DNA of 40,045 nt from an uncultured Enterovibrio sp. (GTDB lineage: Bacteria > Pseudomonadota > Gammaproteobacteria > Enterobacterales > Vibrionaceae): the NCBI GenBank assembly GCA_947040595.1, contig CAMRBZ010000007.1:1-40045 (forward strand), written 5' to 3'. The first letter of the stretch is position 1. Each line of letters opens with the position of its first letter. Made by a program: the position numbers and the translations under genes. The notes below the pieces were generated by a model. It saw only the letters and a list, made by a program, of their open reading frames with translations. It had not been told where the DNA came from and did no database searches. Of the stretch, positions 5,841 to 14,411 are shown piece after piece.

Positions 5841-8231
5841 TTAGTTTGTTTTAAGCGTTTTATTATCACTTCTGTATTTGAATTTATTGCTCGGAACGTA
5901 TTCTTTTCGCTGCATCAAATTGACAATTTTTACGCTCTCGCTGTGTTTTAAATATTTGTAAGTAAAGTATCTAACCACCTTCTCTTCATGTGTAGAAAGA
6001 ATGATCTGTTTCTCGCTGAAATCGTTCCGTAATACTTCAACCAATGAAGACATGTTCACATCATCCATAGTTTGAACAGGATCGTCGATGAGCACAGTGC
6101 CGAATCTAGAAGCATAAACCTTATTCAATGCCAAAGTTAAAGAAATAACGACTGCTGATATCTGTCCAGAACTCATGGTATTGAGAATGTCGTGATCACT
6201 TTCCCAATTTGAAACCAAACGCACGTTCTTTAGCTCATCATCACCAGTGGGATCTTTAATAAATATGCCATTACCAAGACCTGCTTGATGGGATTGGAGA
6301 ATTTTCCCTGAGTAGATATAGAAAGGAATTTCAATTTCGGTAATCAGTGTTTTTCTATACCTCTTGATTTTAGTGTTAAAAATTTTGATCAACTTATCTA
6401 CATCAGCGATCGCTTTTTCTAATAAATCCCTATTTTTTGAAAGCTTGGAAAGCTTATCAATGAGGTCTTTCAGAGAGTTAAAATAAAGATTTTTGATATA
6501 CCTTTCTTTCTTTTCAAGTTGAGCAATATTTATCTGTATTAGTTTGTCTTTTTTGCTACTGAAATAATCCCTATAAATTCTATCGAAGTTATTGGCACCA
6601 TCGGCTTCATAATACCCATCAGGGGCTACACCGATTTTTGAACGTATGCGCTCACAAAGGAGATCTGCGGCCTCGATAATATTGTTACGACCACCTTCAA
6701 TGGGAAAAATGACGCTGAGTAAGTCATCATGATCAATGTTTTCAGAAATAAGCCAATTTCGAAGATTTTCAAAACGCTCTTTCATGGATTGCGCATTAGA
6801 AAGCGAAAGCAAATCTTCTTGAGAAACGGCAGGCATTTTCTTTAGGTAAGTGGCACAAGCTTGTAGTAAAGGTGAGATGTATGTTTGCTTGAAAAGATCT
6901 CTGGAAGCGACCAGAAGATTATCTTGCCCTGAAAGTTCTGAACGAAGTAAATGAGCGTGCTCAGATATGACCTTAGATAGCGAATCATGAGATGGATAAT
7001 CTTGCCCACACAGTAAACATGACGATTCATTTGGCATTGCCTGAAGATCAGCGAACATGGCATCATGATGTTTAATTAGTTCTGAAAAAATAGAACTAAG
7101 ACCATTGGTTTTATTTTCTTGGTCGATAAGAGATTGAAGCGCTGTTTTAAATGCATCGCAACTGTCAAAATATAACGTTTTAAATATCGCTTCAATATCA
7201 TTTACTGTAGATATCTGTTTAAGAATGCCATTTTTTAGCGTAGTTTCTAAAGTTTTGATTGTTTGATATTGTTTGCTTTGAGATACATATAAGTCATGCG
7301 TACTGATAGCATTAAAATAGCCAACATAATGTTCAAGCACTTCTCTTTGACTAATCGCGTTTTTAAAACTTCGACTTCTAAGAAAATAACTTTGATGTTC
7401 AAGAAAATATTTAACGTTAATTATTTCTTCAAGAGCCTTGTTTAAATTTTCTTGGTTTAACTCAGCTATTTTAACATCATCCCAGAAAGGAAGCCTCTTC
7501 AGCTCTACTAACCATGGAAAAGCATAAGCATGAGGTTTACTAAGTCCTTTTGTTATATCGGTATTTTCATCGATATTGTACTGTTGTTTGATATCATTAA
7601 TTTTTGTGTCATTCGTTTTTTTCGATTCAGATATTTTTTTGCGAATTAGTGCCAGTTTTCCGAGTTTCTGATCTGCTTCACGAGTATTACCAAAAAGTTG
7701 TGCTAGTGCTTCAGCGCGTTGTGTCTCGTTGTTACCCTTTAAGAATCGAGAGGTTTCTTCTTGCTGTACATAATGGAATAATAGAAAATCTCGCGTAAAA
7801 TCTTTGCTATCAAAATACTTGTTTAATTCCGATTGACTTGATAGCTGTGGCTTCCCATCAATTATTTCATTAAGCTCCCAAAGCTCTAAAAATTTGGATA
7901 TTTTTTTGTAGCTGTTAGGAACTGAATTTTTCATCTTCCTTTTAAATGTTCTTACTTTGGAATCTTTATCTTTAAATTCTAATTCTATTTCGACATGTCC
8001 CTTTCCTTGATAAGCAACAACAGTATCGGCAGGGTTTTGTCTGTTTTCTAACGATATAAGACGTGTAATATTTCCCGTTAATCCGAGTTCGATGCCGTCA
8101 AAGACAGAGGTTTTTCCGTAGCCGTTCGGGCCATCAAGTAAAACGAGGCGATTATCATCAAAATTGATGCTATATGGCTCACCACCGAATATCTTGAAGT
8201 TCTTGAAGGTGATTTTATTTAAATTAATCAT
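5841..8231 (-). CDS. Rad50/RecN-like ABC ATPase of an ABC-three-component (ABC-3C) system
   Basis: Product of 796 residues. It has Walker A GPNGYGKT (34-41), a central region with a zinc-hook-like CLLC pair (Cys405, Cys408) between predicted helical, probably coiled-coil arms, an ABC signature SSGQ (687-690), Walker B VLIDDP (713-718) and a His switch in ILSTH. This is the SMC/Rad50 layout, where ATP-driven head dimers act on DNA. Start at 8231 (MINLNK) rather than 8246: the family begins just before the first strand, GGGGGAA lies 6 bases upstream, and the gap to the previous gene is then 2 bp. It is the last gene of a tightly coupled three-gene operon, the order expected for ABC-3C conflict systems. 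The assignment to ABC-3C rather than to a solitary Rad50-like defence ATPase rests on the two upstream genes. Confidence 0.82.
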   Translation of the reverse strand: MINLNKITFKNFKIFGGEPYSINFDDNRLVLLDGPNGYGKTSVFDGIELGLTGNITRLISLENRQNPADTVVAYQGKGHVEIELEFKDKDSKVRTFKRKMKNSVPNSYKKISKFLELWELNEIIDGKPQLSSQSELNKYFDSKDFTRDFLLFHYVQQEETSRFLKGNNETQRAEALAQLFGNTREADQKLGKLALIRKKISESKKTNDTKINDIKQQYNIDENTDITKGLSKPHAYAFPWLVELKRLPFWDDVKIAELNQENLNKALEEIINVKYFLEHQSYFLRSRSFKNAISQREVLEHYVGYFNAISTHDLYVSQSKQYQTIKTLETTLKNGILKQISTVNDIEAIFKTLYFDSCDAFKTALQSLIDQENKTNGLSSIFSELIKHHDAMFADLQAMPNESSCLLCGQDYPSHDSLSKVISEHAHLLRSELSGQDNLLVASRDLFKQTYISPLLQACATYLKKMPAVSQEDLLSLSNAQSMKERFENLRNWLISENIDHDDLLSVIFPIEGGRNNIIEAADLLCERIRSKIGVAPDGYYEADGANNFDRIYRDYFSSKKDKLIQINIAQLEKKERYIKNLYFNSLKDLIDKLSKLSKNRDLLEKAIADVDKLIKIFNTKIKRYRKTLITEIEIPFYIYSGKILQSHQAGLGNGIFIKDPTGDDELKNVRLVSNWESDHDILNTMSSGQISAVVISLTLALNKVYASRFGTVLIDDPVQTMDDVNMSSLVEVLRNDFSEKQIILSTHEEKVVRYFTYKYLKHSESVKIVNLMQRKEYVPSNKFKYRSDNKTLKTN

Positions 8232-8233
8232 TC

Positions 8234-8941
8234 TTAATTCCCCCAAATATTCTCAACACGTTGCTCAGTGTTTTTTTCTGTCCATTCATTATCTAAATTT
8301 TCCAACTGTTTGTAGAGCGAAAGTTGTTCTTTTGTTAAGGATTTTTCAATATCATCTATCAAATTAATAAGTTGCTTCTCTTTGGGGGTATAGGTAACAA
8401 AAGGCAATTTGAGGGCTATTTTTAAAAAAAGTGAATAATGATCTTTTTGCTGTTTATTATTTTGTTTAAATTTTAAAAATTGATTACCGTTATCAGTATT
8501 AATTAAATCATTTATTACATTTATAGTGATCTTTTCTATCTTTTTTTGAACTAGATAATCTTGTAAATCGGTAAGTTCTTTTTTGTTGTAGGTGATTATA
8601 TTTTTTTTGAAGTTATATTGATCTTCTTCAATCATCAAAATTGTCTGTTGTTTAATTTTACTTTCTTCATGGCAAAGGATCATGGTGCAATTTTTTTCAA
8701 ATGTTTGATCTGCTTTTCCTGATCTACTTATTTCCTCGAACCATTCCTGCGCTTTTTCATCGAGCAAGCTTACTGCTGCATTATCAGAGTGTTCATGAAA
8801 TTGCACTGTAACAAAATATTCTTCCTTATTACTTTCATTTGACGATCTGAATACATAGATATTGACCATCTGCTGTTGTAACGGTAATTCGATTAATTCA
8901 TAGTTATTGCTACTGAGTATATTATTTATTATTTTGATCAT
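8234..8941 (-). CDS. Small middle protein of the ABC-3C operon
   Basis: Product of 235 residues, rich in Lys, Asn, Glu and Ile, with no signal peptide or membrane segment. Its first half looks alpha/beta (MIKIINNILSSNNYELIELP, later YFVTVQFHEHS); the second half is mostly helical and ends in charged helices. Its start overlaps the previous stop as TAATG and it ends 2 bp before the ATPase start, so the three genes are translationally coupled. Position and size fit the middle component known from ABC-3C systems, which is thought to bridge effector and ATPase. I recognise no motif, so the call is from context. Base composition is clearly more A+T rich than the polysaccharide genes. Confidence 0.6.
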   Translation of the reverse strand: MIKIINNILSSNNYELIELPLQQQMVNIYVFRSSNESNKEEYFVTVQFHEHSDNAAVSLLDEKAQEWFEEISRSGKADQTFEKNCTMILCHEESKIKQQTILMIEEDQYNFKKNIITYNKKELTDLQDYLVQKKIEKITINVINDLINTDNGNQFLKFKQNNKQQKDHYSLFLKIALKLPFVTYTPKEKQLINLIDDIEKSLTKEQLSLYKQLENLDNEWTEKNTEQRVENIWGN

Positions 8942-10377
8942 TATATTAACTCGGCCTTTGCGGTAGATATTGGAACAAGCGATATGTTTTTTAAAATATC
9001 ATTTCTTTTAGAGCGAGGGTCTTCATCTTCTGAAGGAGGGGCTTCTGTGTGTGCGATTGAAGTCGTAGAAAATGTATGACTATTTTTGCCTTGGTAAATT
9101 AGATTTTTGAACTCAAACAAAGTCTCAACCATGGCTTTATTACGTATAATTTTTTGTTCAATTTGCTTAGGACGGGAACTATTAGTAATCGTCGTTGGGA
9201 GATATCTATTGTATGGCAGTTTTGTTGTGCAATAGCTTAAATTATATTTTTCTTTGTCGACTGAAATATAATCAAAATTGATTTCGTGAAATATTTTTAT
9301 AAGTACATTTCTAATTCCTTCTAGATCCACCAACATAGCCTTCTCTGTATTATTATCGTGATCTAATTCAATGTGAGGAGAAAAGGTTCGGTAATACCTC
9401 CATAACTCCATTGGGCTAAGGCTTAAAATAATCTTAGTGGTCTCTTTTAGATTACAAATAACGCCGTCTTCTGATCCTTTGTAATCGTCGGGGTCATTTA
9501 TATATTTATCTATCTGATAAGTAAATTGTTCTTTAAATTTAAATGCCAGATATTGCAACCCAACATCTTCATGATCCTCTTTTATCGCTTCAATGATTTC
9601 ATTAAATTTAATTGATATTTTTTCTGCTTGTTGTTTATCTTTGTGTCGTTGGATAATGTATTCATCTATCACGCCTAAAAAATAAAGAAATGTTTTATCT
9701 AATTGTTCTTGTGTGTTAGGGATATTTCGAGGATGGAGTGCTTTTGAAATTTCTGACTTAATTTTCCCGTTAATTGTACCAAGATCGCAAAACCTCTTAT
9801 TATCATCCTCGTACAGATAGCTTTCTAATCTACTTAATGCGTTATTCTGCCCTCTATAAATAGAATCTAGGGTGTCAAATATTACTTTTGCGGTAAATGT
9901 CGGAAAAGCAGCCTGCAAGATCTTGGCCTTTTTAGGTTTATTTTCGCCTCTAGATACCGCTTTTTCTATTATCGAACTTCCACTCTCTTGATCGGTGTTT
10001 GTATGTTCATCTAAAAGAAGCTTTAAATCATCTTTGATAGAGGTTGCAAGGTCTTGAAAATTTTTTTTTGAGGTGATTGGCTTCCAAGTATGGATTTTTC
10101 CGATAAGATTTGGCTGTTTGTGGAGTTCTAGGGTTATTTCAAGTAAAGCATCAGAATATTGACCATAAGAGCTAGAGTTATACGCTTTAACCTGATGGAT
10201 TGAGACAAGGATTCCATTACGCATTATTTCAAAGTCTTCAATGTTTTCGAGCATCAGAGAGAAGTCGGAAAAATCTGTCTCTAAAGGCTCTGCATTGATC
10301 AACGTTAAAGCGTGGTAGAGCGCTACCTTACCTTGATAGTTAAAGCCGCTCCAAGATGGTGAGGCATCAAAAGCCAT
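8941..10377 (-). CDS. Effector-type protein with nuclease-like N terminus (ABC-3C operon)
   Basis: Product of 478 residues. The N terminus has SGFNYQGKVALYHAL (10-24), then LENIEDFEI (43-51) and SIHQVKAY (59-66). The Q15, E44/D48 and Q62-x-K64 spacing resembles restriction-fold nucleases of the Cap4/DUF4297 kind (GF-x-YQ; E...D; Q-x-K). The rest is a helical region and a C-terminal part that would correspond to the ABC-3C C-terminal domain, used to dock on the other components. Start at 10377 is preferred over 10443 because AAAGGA lies 9 bases before it and the extra residues look unrelated. First gene of the operon; the stop overlaps the next start. Nuclease activity is inferred from motif spacing only. 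Confidence 0.68.
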   Translation of the reverse strand: MAFDASPSWSGFNYQGKVALYHALTLINAEPLETDFSDFSLMLENIEDFEIMRNGILVSIHQVKAYNSSSYGQYSDALLEITLELHKQPNLIGKIHTWKPITSKKNFQDLATSIKDDLKLLLDEHTNTDQESGSSIIEKAVSRGENKPKKAKILQAAFPTFTAKVIFDTLDSIYRGQNNALSRLESYLYEDDNKRFCDLGTINGKIKSEISKALHPRNIPNTQEQLDKTFLYFLGVIDEYIIQRHKDKQQAEKISIKFNEIIEAIKEDHEDVGLQYLAFKFKEQFTYQIDKYINDPDDYKGSEDGVICNLKETTKIILSLSPMELWRYYRTFSPHIELDHDNNTEKAMLVDLEGIRNVLIKIFHEINFDYISVDKEKYNLSYCTTKLPYNRYLPTTITNSSRPKQIEQKIIRNKAMVETLFEFKNLIYQGKNSHTFSTTSIAHTEAPPSEDEDPRSKRNDILKNISLVPISTAKAELI

Positions 10378-10413
10378 TAAAAATCCTTTATTAATAACAT
10401 GAAAAAAACACAG

Positions 10414-10443
10414 ATTATGGAACCCATCAAGTAGGGGTAACAA
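10414..10443 (-). promoter_or_regulatory. Candidate sigma-70 promoter for the ABC-3C operon
   Basis: On the minus strand TTGTTA (10443-10438), an 18-base spacer and CATAAT (10419-10414) lie 37 bases before the chosen start codon. The match is moderate and was found by eye. Confidence 0.3.
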
Positions 10444-11206
10444 TTCACAAGATTCACCGCCAACCAGAAGTAATTGTTAAAGTGTTGACTTAAAAGAGAA
10501 ATTAATTATTTTCAAGATCGCTGGAATCAAGTCGATATGTTACCCTCGCTGCTTGTAATTTGATTGGTCCCCAGATTATTTTGAGTTTGGATGAAAAAGG
10601 AGGGTGTTCAATTAGAAATTGCATAATAAAGCTGTGTTTCGGATTGTGTAAATTCTAACTATTTAGAGGATGTATAGTATGTGAATCGCTTTTGTATGAC
10701 TAGTTTTTAATGCACGTGTGTATGTAATGTTTTTTGATTTGCTTCTATTTTATCGCTCATACGAAATATATTTCTCAAGATAAATGACTTTTTTTGGATG
10801 GATTAATTGGGATTAATCGAGACACCCAGGATTAATTTGCTTGGGCTGATATCTTAATCTCTTAAGATCGTGGGCTTTCACACTCCCGAGCAAAATTCAT
10901 ATGAGGTTCAATAGTTAATCTCTTTTGGATCTCGCGGCCGCGCGACCAACAATATTTCCAGTTTAAAAATAAACGAAAATTGGCTAACAGGTTTAACGCG
11001 GTCTCGACACGGAAAACCTTATGTCGCCAACTTCTGTTTAAAAATGGATTGATTAAGGCTTGCTGAACATTACGTTTTTTTGCTCAATCGAGCAGCATAA
11101 ATCCTCTTATTTCATTTTATCTTCATTTATCTGGATCCAACATTTCCATTCAATAATTTTTGATTGATAAATTAGTATGGGTTTCTCTATTAATTTGCTC
11201 TCGCCT
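10444..11206. other. 760-bp gap between the ABC-3C operon and the flippase gene
   Basis: No gene with a recognisable product. GGATTAAT occurs three times in 40 bp (10800, 10810, 10829). A patch of more even base composition at about 10930-11090 (with GCGGCCGCGC and CGCGGTCTCGACACGG) looks unlike its A+T-rich surroundings and may be a remnant of other foreign DNA. It reads in short broken frames only and I cannot identify it. Confidence 0.4.
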
Positions 11207-12535
11207 CTAAAAAGGCCAAAAGCCGAGCTTGTTTTTGACTTGGTATATGGCCAATAGATTTTGTGTGATGATCCCAAGGCTCATGGCGATAGCAGAGCCC
11301 ATGATTCCCCATAACAAGGTGAAGGTCACGAGCAAAATAATTGTGATAAAACCTGAGAAAACAGTGAGATTGCGCATTTCTCGTTCATGCCCGCACATGC
11401 AGAGTAAAAAACCAACAGGTCCGGTAAAGAGATTCACCGTTTGCCCTATACAAAGAAGGAGTAACGGCGTGGCCGCTTTTGAAAAATCCTCTCCGAAAAG
11501 CGACATGATTTGGCTTGGAAACAAAAAAACAGTCAACAAAATAGGAATAGAAATAAGGAACATAAAGCGGGTTGAGTATTGAGCGAGTTGTTGTAATTTA
11601 TCTAATTGCCCCGCTTGCCAATAGGTAGAAAAACGCGGTGCGGCCACAAAATTGACCACTGTCAGCATAAAGCTGATTAAAAGGGAGGTTCTCAATGCGC
11701 TAGAAAAAAATGCGACGTTTTCGGAAGAGACAAAAAAACCGACAATGACTACACATCCCCAGGGAATGGCTTGTCCTGCGACGCAAATAACCCAAAAATG
11801 GGGAGCCGCTTTCCAAAGTGCTGCATTTTTTTTTCCGCTTGTATCGAATTTTCTATTTGGGGCATGAAACCAGCATTGAAGTCCTAAAATAGCGACGATC
11901 ATGCTCACGCCTAAAAAAAATTGTGCCACGCGCTCTGGAGTTACATCAATTTGGAGATATTTAAACATCAATAAACAGATGATCATGAAAAAAGAAACGC
12001 CCAATTGCATGGAGCAAAGTGAGGCAATGATTTCGCGCCGCGCTTGAAGTGCGTAGCCGTTCAGTAAAAAGACACTGATAAAAGGAATGGAAAAGGAAAA
12101 ATAACTTAAGCTCGGGGCGAGTTCTGGTTTTTCAAACAAGGAGTGCGCAAGAAATGGAGAAAGAAAATAGAGCCCGACTCCAACAAGGACACTGACAGGA
12201 AGCACAAGTAAATAGGCTTGTGTGAAAATACGATTGATTTCGTTATATTGTTTTTTTTCGTCAAGTTTTCCCATGAAACGCACGAGGCCATTGTCCATTC
12301 CTGCCAAAGAAAGGGTTCCAAATAAGGTTGCAAGGCTTAATCCAAGAAAAAAAAGGCCAGCAGCTTCGCTGCCAAGGGTTCGGGCGGCAAAAATATTAAG
12401 AAAAAACGCCATACCCGCAGAGAGGACTTTAAAAAGGGTTGCAAGTGCAGAATGCAAAAGAAAGGCTTTTTGCTCTGATGTACTGTTTTTTAAACGTCTG
12501 AAAAGGGGAGCAAGCGCCCGAAGTTTATCTGTCAT
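11207..12535 (-). CDS. Polysaccharide flippase (Wzx-type, MOP superfamily)
   Basis: Very hydrophobic 442-residue protein with about 12-14 predicted membrane segments. The start FKVLSAGMAFFLNIFAARTL and GLFFLGLSLATLFGTLSLAG are typical of oligosaccharide flippases that move undecaprenyl-linked repeat units across the inner membrane. Its start overlaps the stop of the upstream glycosyltransferase (ATGA). It is the last gene of the exopolysaccharide operon. A broken copy of its 3' end lies at 5443-5747, beyond the ABC-3C island, so this gene end is the right-hand junction of that island. Substrate specificity cannot be read from sequence. Confidence 0.88.
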   Translation of the reverse strand: MTDKLRALAPLFRRLKNSTSEQKAFLLHSALATLFKVLSAGMAFFLNIFAARTLGSEAAGLFFLGLSLATLFGTLSLAGMDNGLVRFMGKLDEKKQYNEINRIFTQAYLLVLPVSVLVGVGLYFLSPFLAHSLFEKPELAPSLSYFSFSIPFISVFLLNGYALQARREIIASLCSMQLGVSFFMIICLLMFKYLQIDVTPERVAQFFLGVSMIVAILGLQCWFHAPNRKFDTSGKKNAALWKAAPHFWVICVAGQAIPWGCVVIVGFFVSSENVAFFSSALRTSLLISFMLTVVNFVAAPRFSTYWQAGQLDKLQQLAQYSTRFMFLISIPILLTVFLFPSQIMSLFGEDFSKAATPLLLLCIGQTVNLFTGPVGFLLCMCGHEREMRNLTVFSGFITIILLVTFTLLWGIMGSAIAMSLGIITQNLLAIYQVKNKLGFWPF

Positions 12536-13596
12536 TTATCAATGGCTGTTTTGTTGTTTTCTTCATACAAATGAAGCAGAGATATTCTTTGTTTTTCGCG
12601 AGTGTATTCTTGATTAAAAAAAGCCAATGCAGATTGATGGCTTTTCTTTGATGGAGAGCGAATGAAGTGAATGATTGCATTCGCCATTTCTTCAGGCGAA
12701 GAGACGAGAAAAGGATAAGGAAAATCTTTTGTTGCGCTAATTTTTCTTAAAATGATTGGGATATTGAGTTTTGCGGCTTCAAGAAGGGTTAATGGCATGC
12801 CTTCCCATGCGGCTGTGTGTAAATAAAGATCTGCACTTTCAAGTGTTTTGATTACTTCGTGATGATCAAGCATGCCTGTCACCTTGACGCCCGCTTTTTC
12901 TAAATCTTCGGTCCATTTTTTGTCACCACCGCCTATCCAATGGATTTTTAATTGTTTTGATTCTGGCGTTTCGGCTAAATAAGGGAGGGTCCTGAGTAAA
13001 AAATCAGGATCTTTTTGTGCACTGACGCGCCCTACGATAACCGCATTGAAGTTTTCTTTTTGGGGAGGACGCGGATGAAAAACCTGCGGGGTTTGGATTT
13101 CTGAATAGTTATTAAGATAGACGGCTTTTTTGGCGCCAATTTTTTGAGCGAGAGCGCATTCTCGCAGGCTGCATCCAGCAACGACGTCGATACGAGAGAG
13201 TCCTATGCGTTCTAAATTTTGATAAATTGCGCGTTTTATTGGAGAGATATCGAGGCGTTCAAAGGAATAACAGTGTGGGGTATAAATGATCTTCCCAGCG
13301 CCTTTGGGTAAAAAGCGTCCTAAAAAGCCTGCAAAACTTGAATGAAGATGAATAATGTCGGGTTGAAGCTCTAAAACGCGAGTTTTGGCTTTCATAAAGA
13401 AATGAAATAAATTGCCCTCTACGATATCAACCTGTTGAAATTTATTGTGAATATCTATTCCTATATCGTCTTGAGGGCGTCGTTTCGCAAGCAAAATGTG
13501 CTGAATAGAGGTGTTTTTAGTCGATTTCATGTAACTGTCAATGGCGGTTTGAACTCCGCCACCAAAAGCCTCTGTAATATGAAGAACCGTTTTCAT
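12532..13596 (-). CDS. Glycosyltransferase family 4-like protein
   Basis: Product of 354 residues with a GT-B layout: N-terminal MKTVLHITEAFGGGVQTAI (Gly-rich acceptor-side loop), PDIIHLHSSFAGFLGRFL near 80-100, VGRVSAQKDPDFLL at the start of the second domain, and EGMPLTLLEAAKLNIPIIL holding the E-x7-E type nucleotide-sugar motif. It should add one sugar to the lipid-linked repeat unit on the cytoplasmic side. Start at 13596 is preferred over 13608 because the ATG overlaps the preceding stop (ATGA) and family members begin here. The sugar transferred is unknown. Confidence 0.88.
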   Translation of the reverse strand: MKTVLHITEAFGGGVQTAIDSYMKSTKNTSIQHILLAKRRPQDDIGIDIHNKFQQVDIVEGNLFHFFMKAKTRVLELQPDIIHLHSSFAGFLGRFLPKGAGKIIYTPHCYSFERLDISPIKRAIYQNLERIGLSRIDVVAGCSLRECALAQKIGAKKAVYLNNYSEIQTPQVFHPRPPQKENFNAVIVGRVSAQKDPDFLLRTLPYLAETPESKQLKIHWIGGGDKKWTEDLEKAGVKVTGMLDHHEVIKTLESADLYLHTAAWEGMPLTLLEAAKLNIPIILRKISATKDFPYPFLVSSPEEMANAIIHFIRSPSKKSHQSALAFFNQEYTREKQRISLLHLYEENNKTAIDK

Positions 13597-14411
13597 CGCG
13601 CCGTCCATTTTTGTTTGAATCCATTGATTTCTTCTTCACTGTAAAGAGTTTGGTATAAAGGGGCTTGATAGAGATGAAATAAACGCTCGAACGGATATTT
13701 TTCTTTAAATTCACGATATAGCGCTGAATACCATTTATTTGTTGCTTCGTTGCTGGGGTGAAGAGAAAAATCGGGACGCTGTAAAAAATCCTGCAGTGTC
13801 TCGACAGAGGTATTGATGGCCTCGCATTTCATCAGCAAGATCTCGCGTCCACCTTGTTTTATGTGCCAGTGTGTTTGATTTGGATCATTCACATGCGCCA
13901 ATACATCCACATTAAAATGACGCTGTATTTCGCGTTCAAACCAATGCGTGAAATAATCCCAACGCATGAGGGTTTCAAATGCATTTTCAATGTGGGTAAG
14001 GGTGCTTTGGATGTCACCGTGAAGAGAAAGGTTTTTTTTGGCCGCAATAAAATGAAGATGAAGATCTTGGAATAGGCGCGAGGTGACGGTGGCGATAGGG
14101 TCTCGAACCAGGGTGATGATTTTAAGTTCGTTTCTTCGTTGTAAAAGACGCCGTCGATGCGCCAGCGTCATTTTGTACGCCATGCGCGTTGGCCAATCAA
14201 AAAAGCAAGCCACGTCTTTCTTGTTTTTATATATTTGAAATTCCTCGTTATCATCAAATGTATGAAGGTGCCAACTGGGTATTTGGCTTTTTATTAAAGA
14301 GGCTTCAATTGACGAGGATCCCACCTTCCCCATTTGATAAATAAAAACAAAATCTTGCGCTTGTAGATTTTTGTCAAAGGCTTTTTGTCTTTCAAGATGA
14401 AACCTGAGCAT
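13593..14411 (-). CDS. NKWYS-family capsular polysaccharide synthesis protein (sulfotransferase-like)
   Basis: Product of 272 residues. FVFIYQMGKVGSSSIEASL near the N terminus looks like the PAPS-binding loop of sulfotransferases. TLVRDPIATVTSRLF in the middle matches the usual R-D-P...S 3'-phosphate-binding segment. NKWYSALYREFKEKYPFER near the C terminus carries the NKWYS sequence that names the family. A sulfate-transfer role on the exopolysaccharide is plausible but unproven for the family. Start at 14411 (MLRFHLERQ) is chosen for AGGAGA 6 bases upstream; it overlaps the end of the polymerase gene by 20 bp. Neighbours place it in the polysaccharide operon. Confidence 0.78.
   Translation of the reverse strand: MLRFHLERQKAFDKNLQAQDFVFIYQMGKVGSSSIEASLIKSQIPSWHLHTFDDNEEFQIYKNKKDVACFFDWPTRMAYKMTLAHRRRLLQRRNELKIITLVRDPIATVTSRLFQDLHLHFIAAKKNLSLHGDIQSTLTHIENAFETLMRWDYFTHWFEREIQRHFNVDVLAHVNDPNQTHWHIKQGGREILLMKCEAINTSVETLQDFLQRPDFSLHPSNEATNKWYSALYREFKEKYPFERLFHLYQAPLYQTLYSEEEINGFKQKWTAR

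Noticed and set aside
10800..10836. Three GGATTAAT words as an iteron-like array
   Set aside because: Spacing is irregular (10 and 19 bases), and no replication or regulator gene is adjacent.
11560..11660. Possibility that the flippase is itself disrupted by the island
   Set aside because: Its frame is intact from start to stop with normal length; only the distant copy is broken.
12222..12617. 131-codon plus-strand frame opposite the flippase and glycosyltransferase genes
   Set aside because: Lies antisense to two well-supported genes and has no domain-like features.
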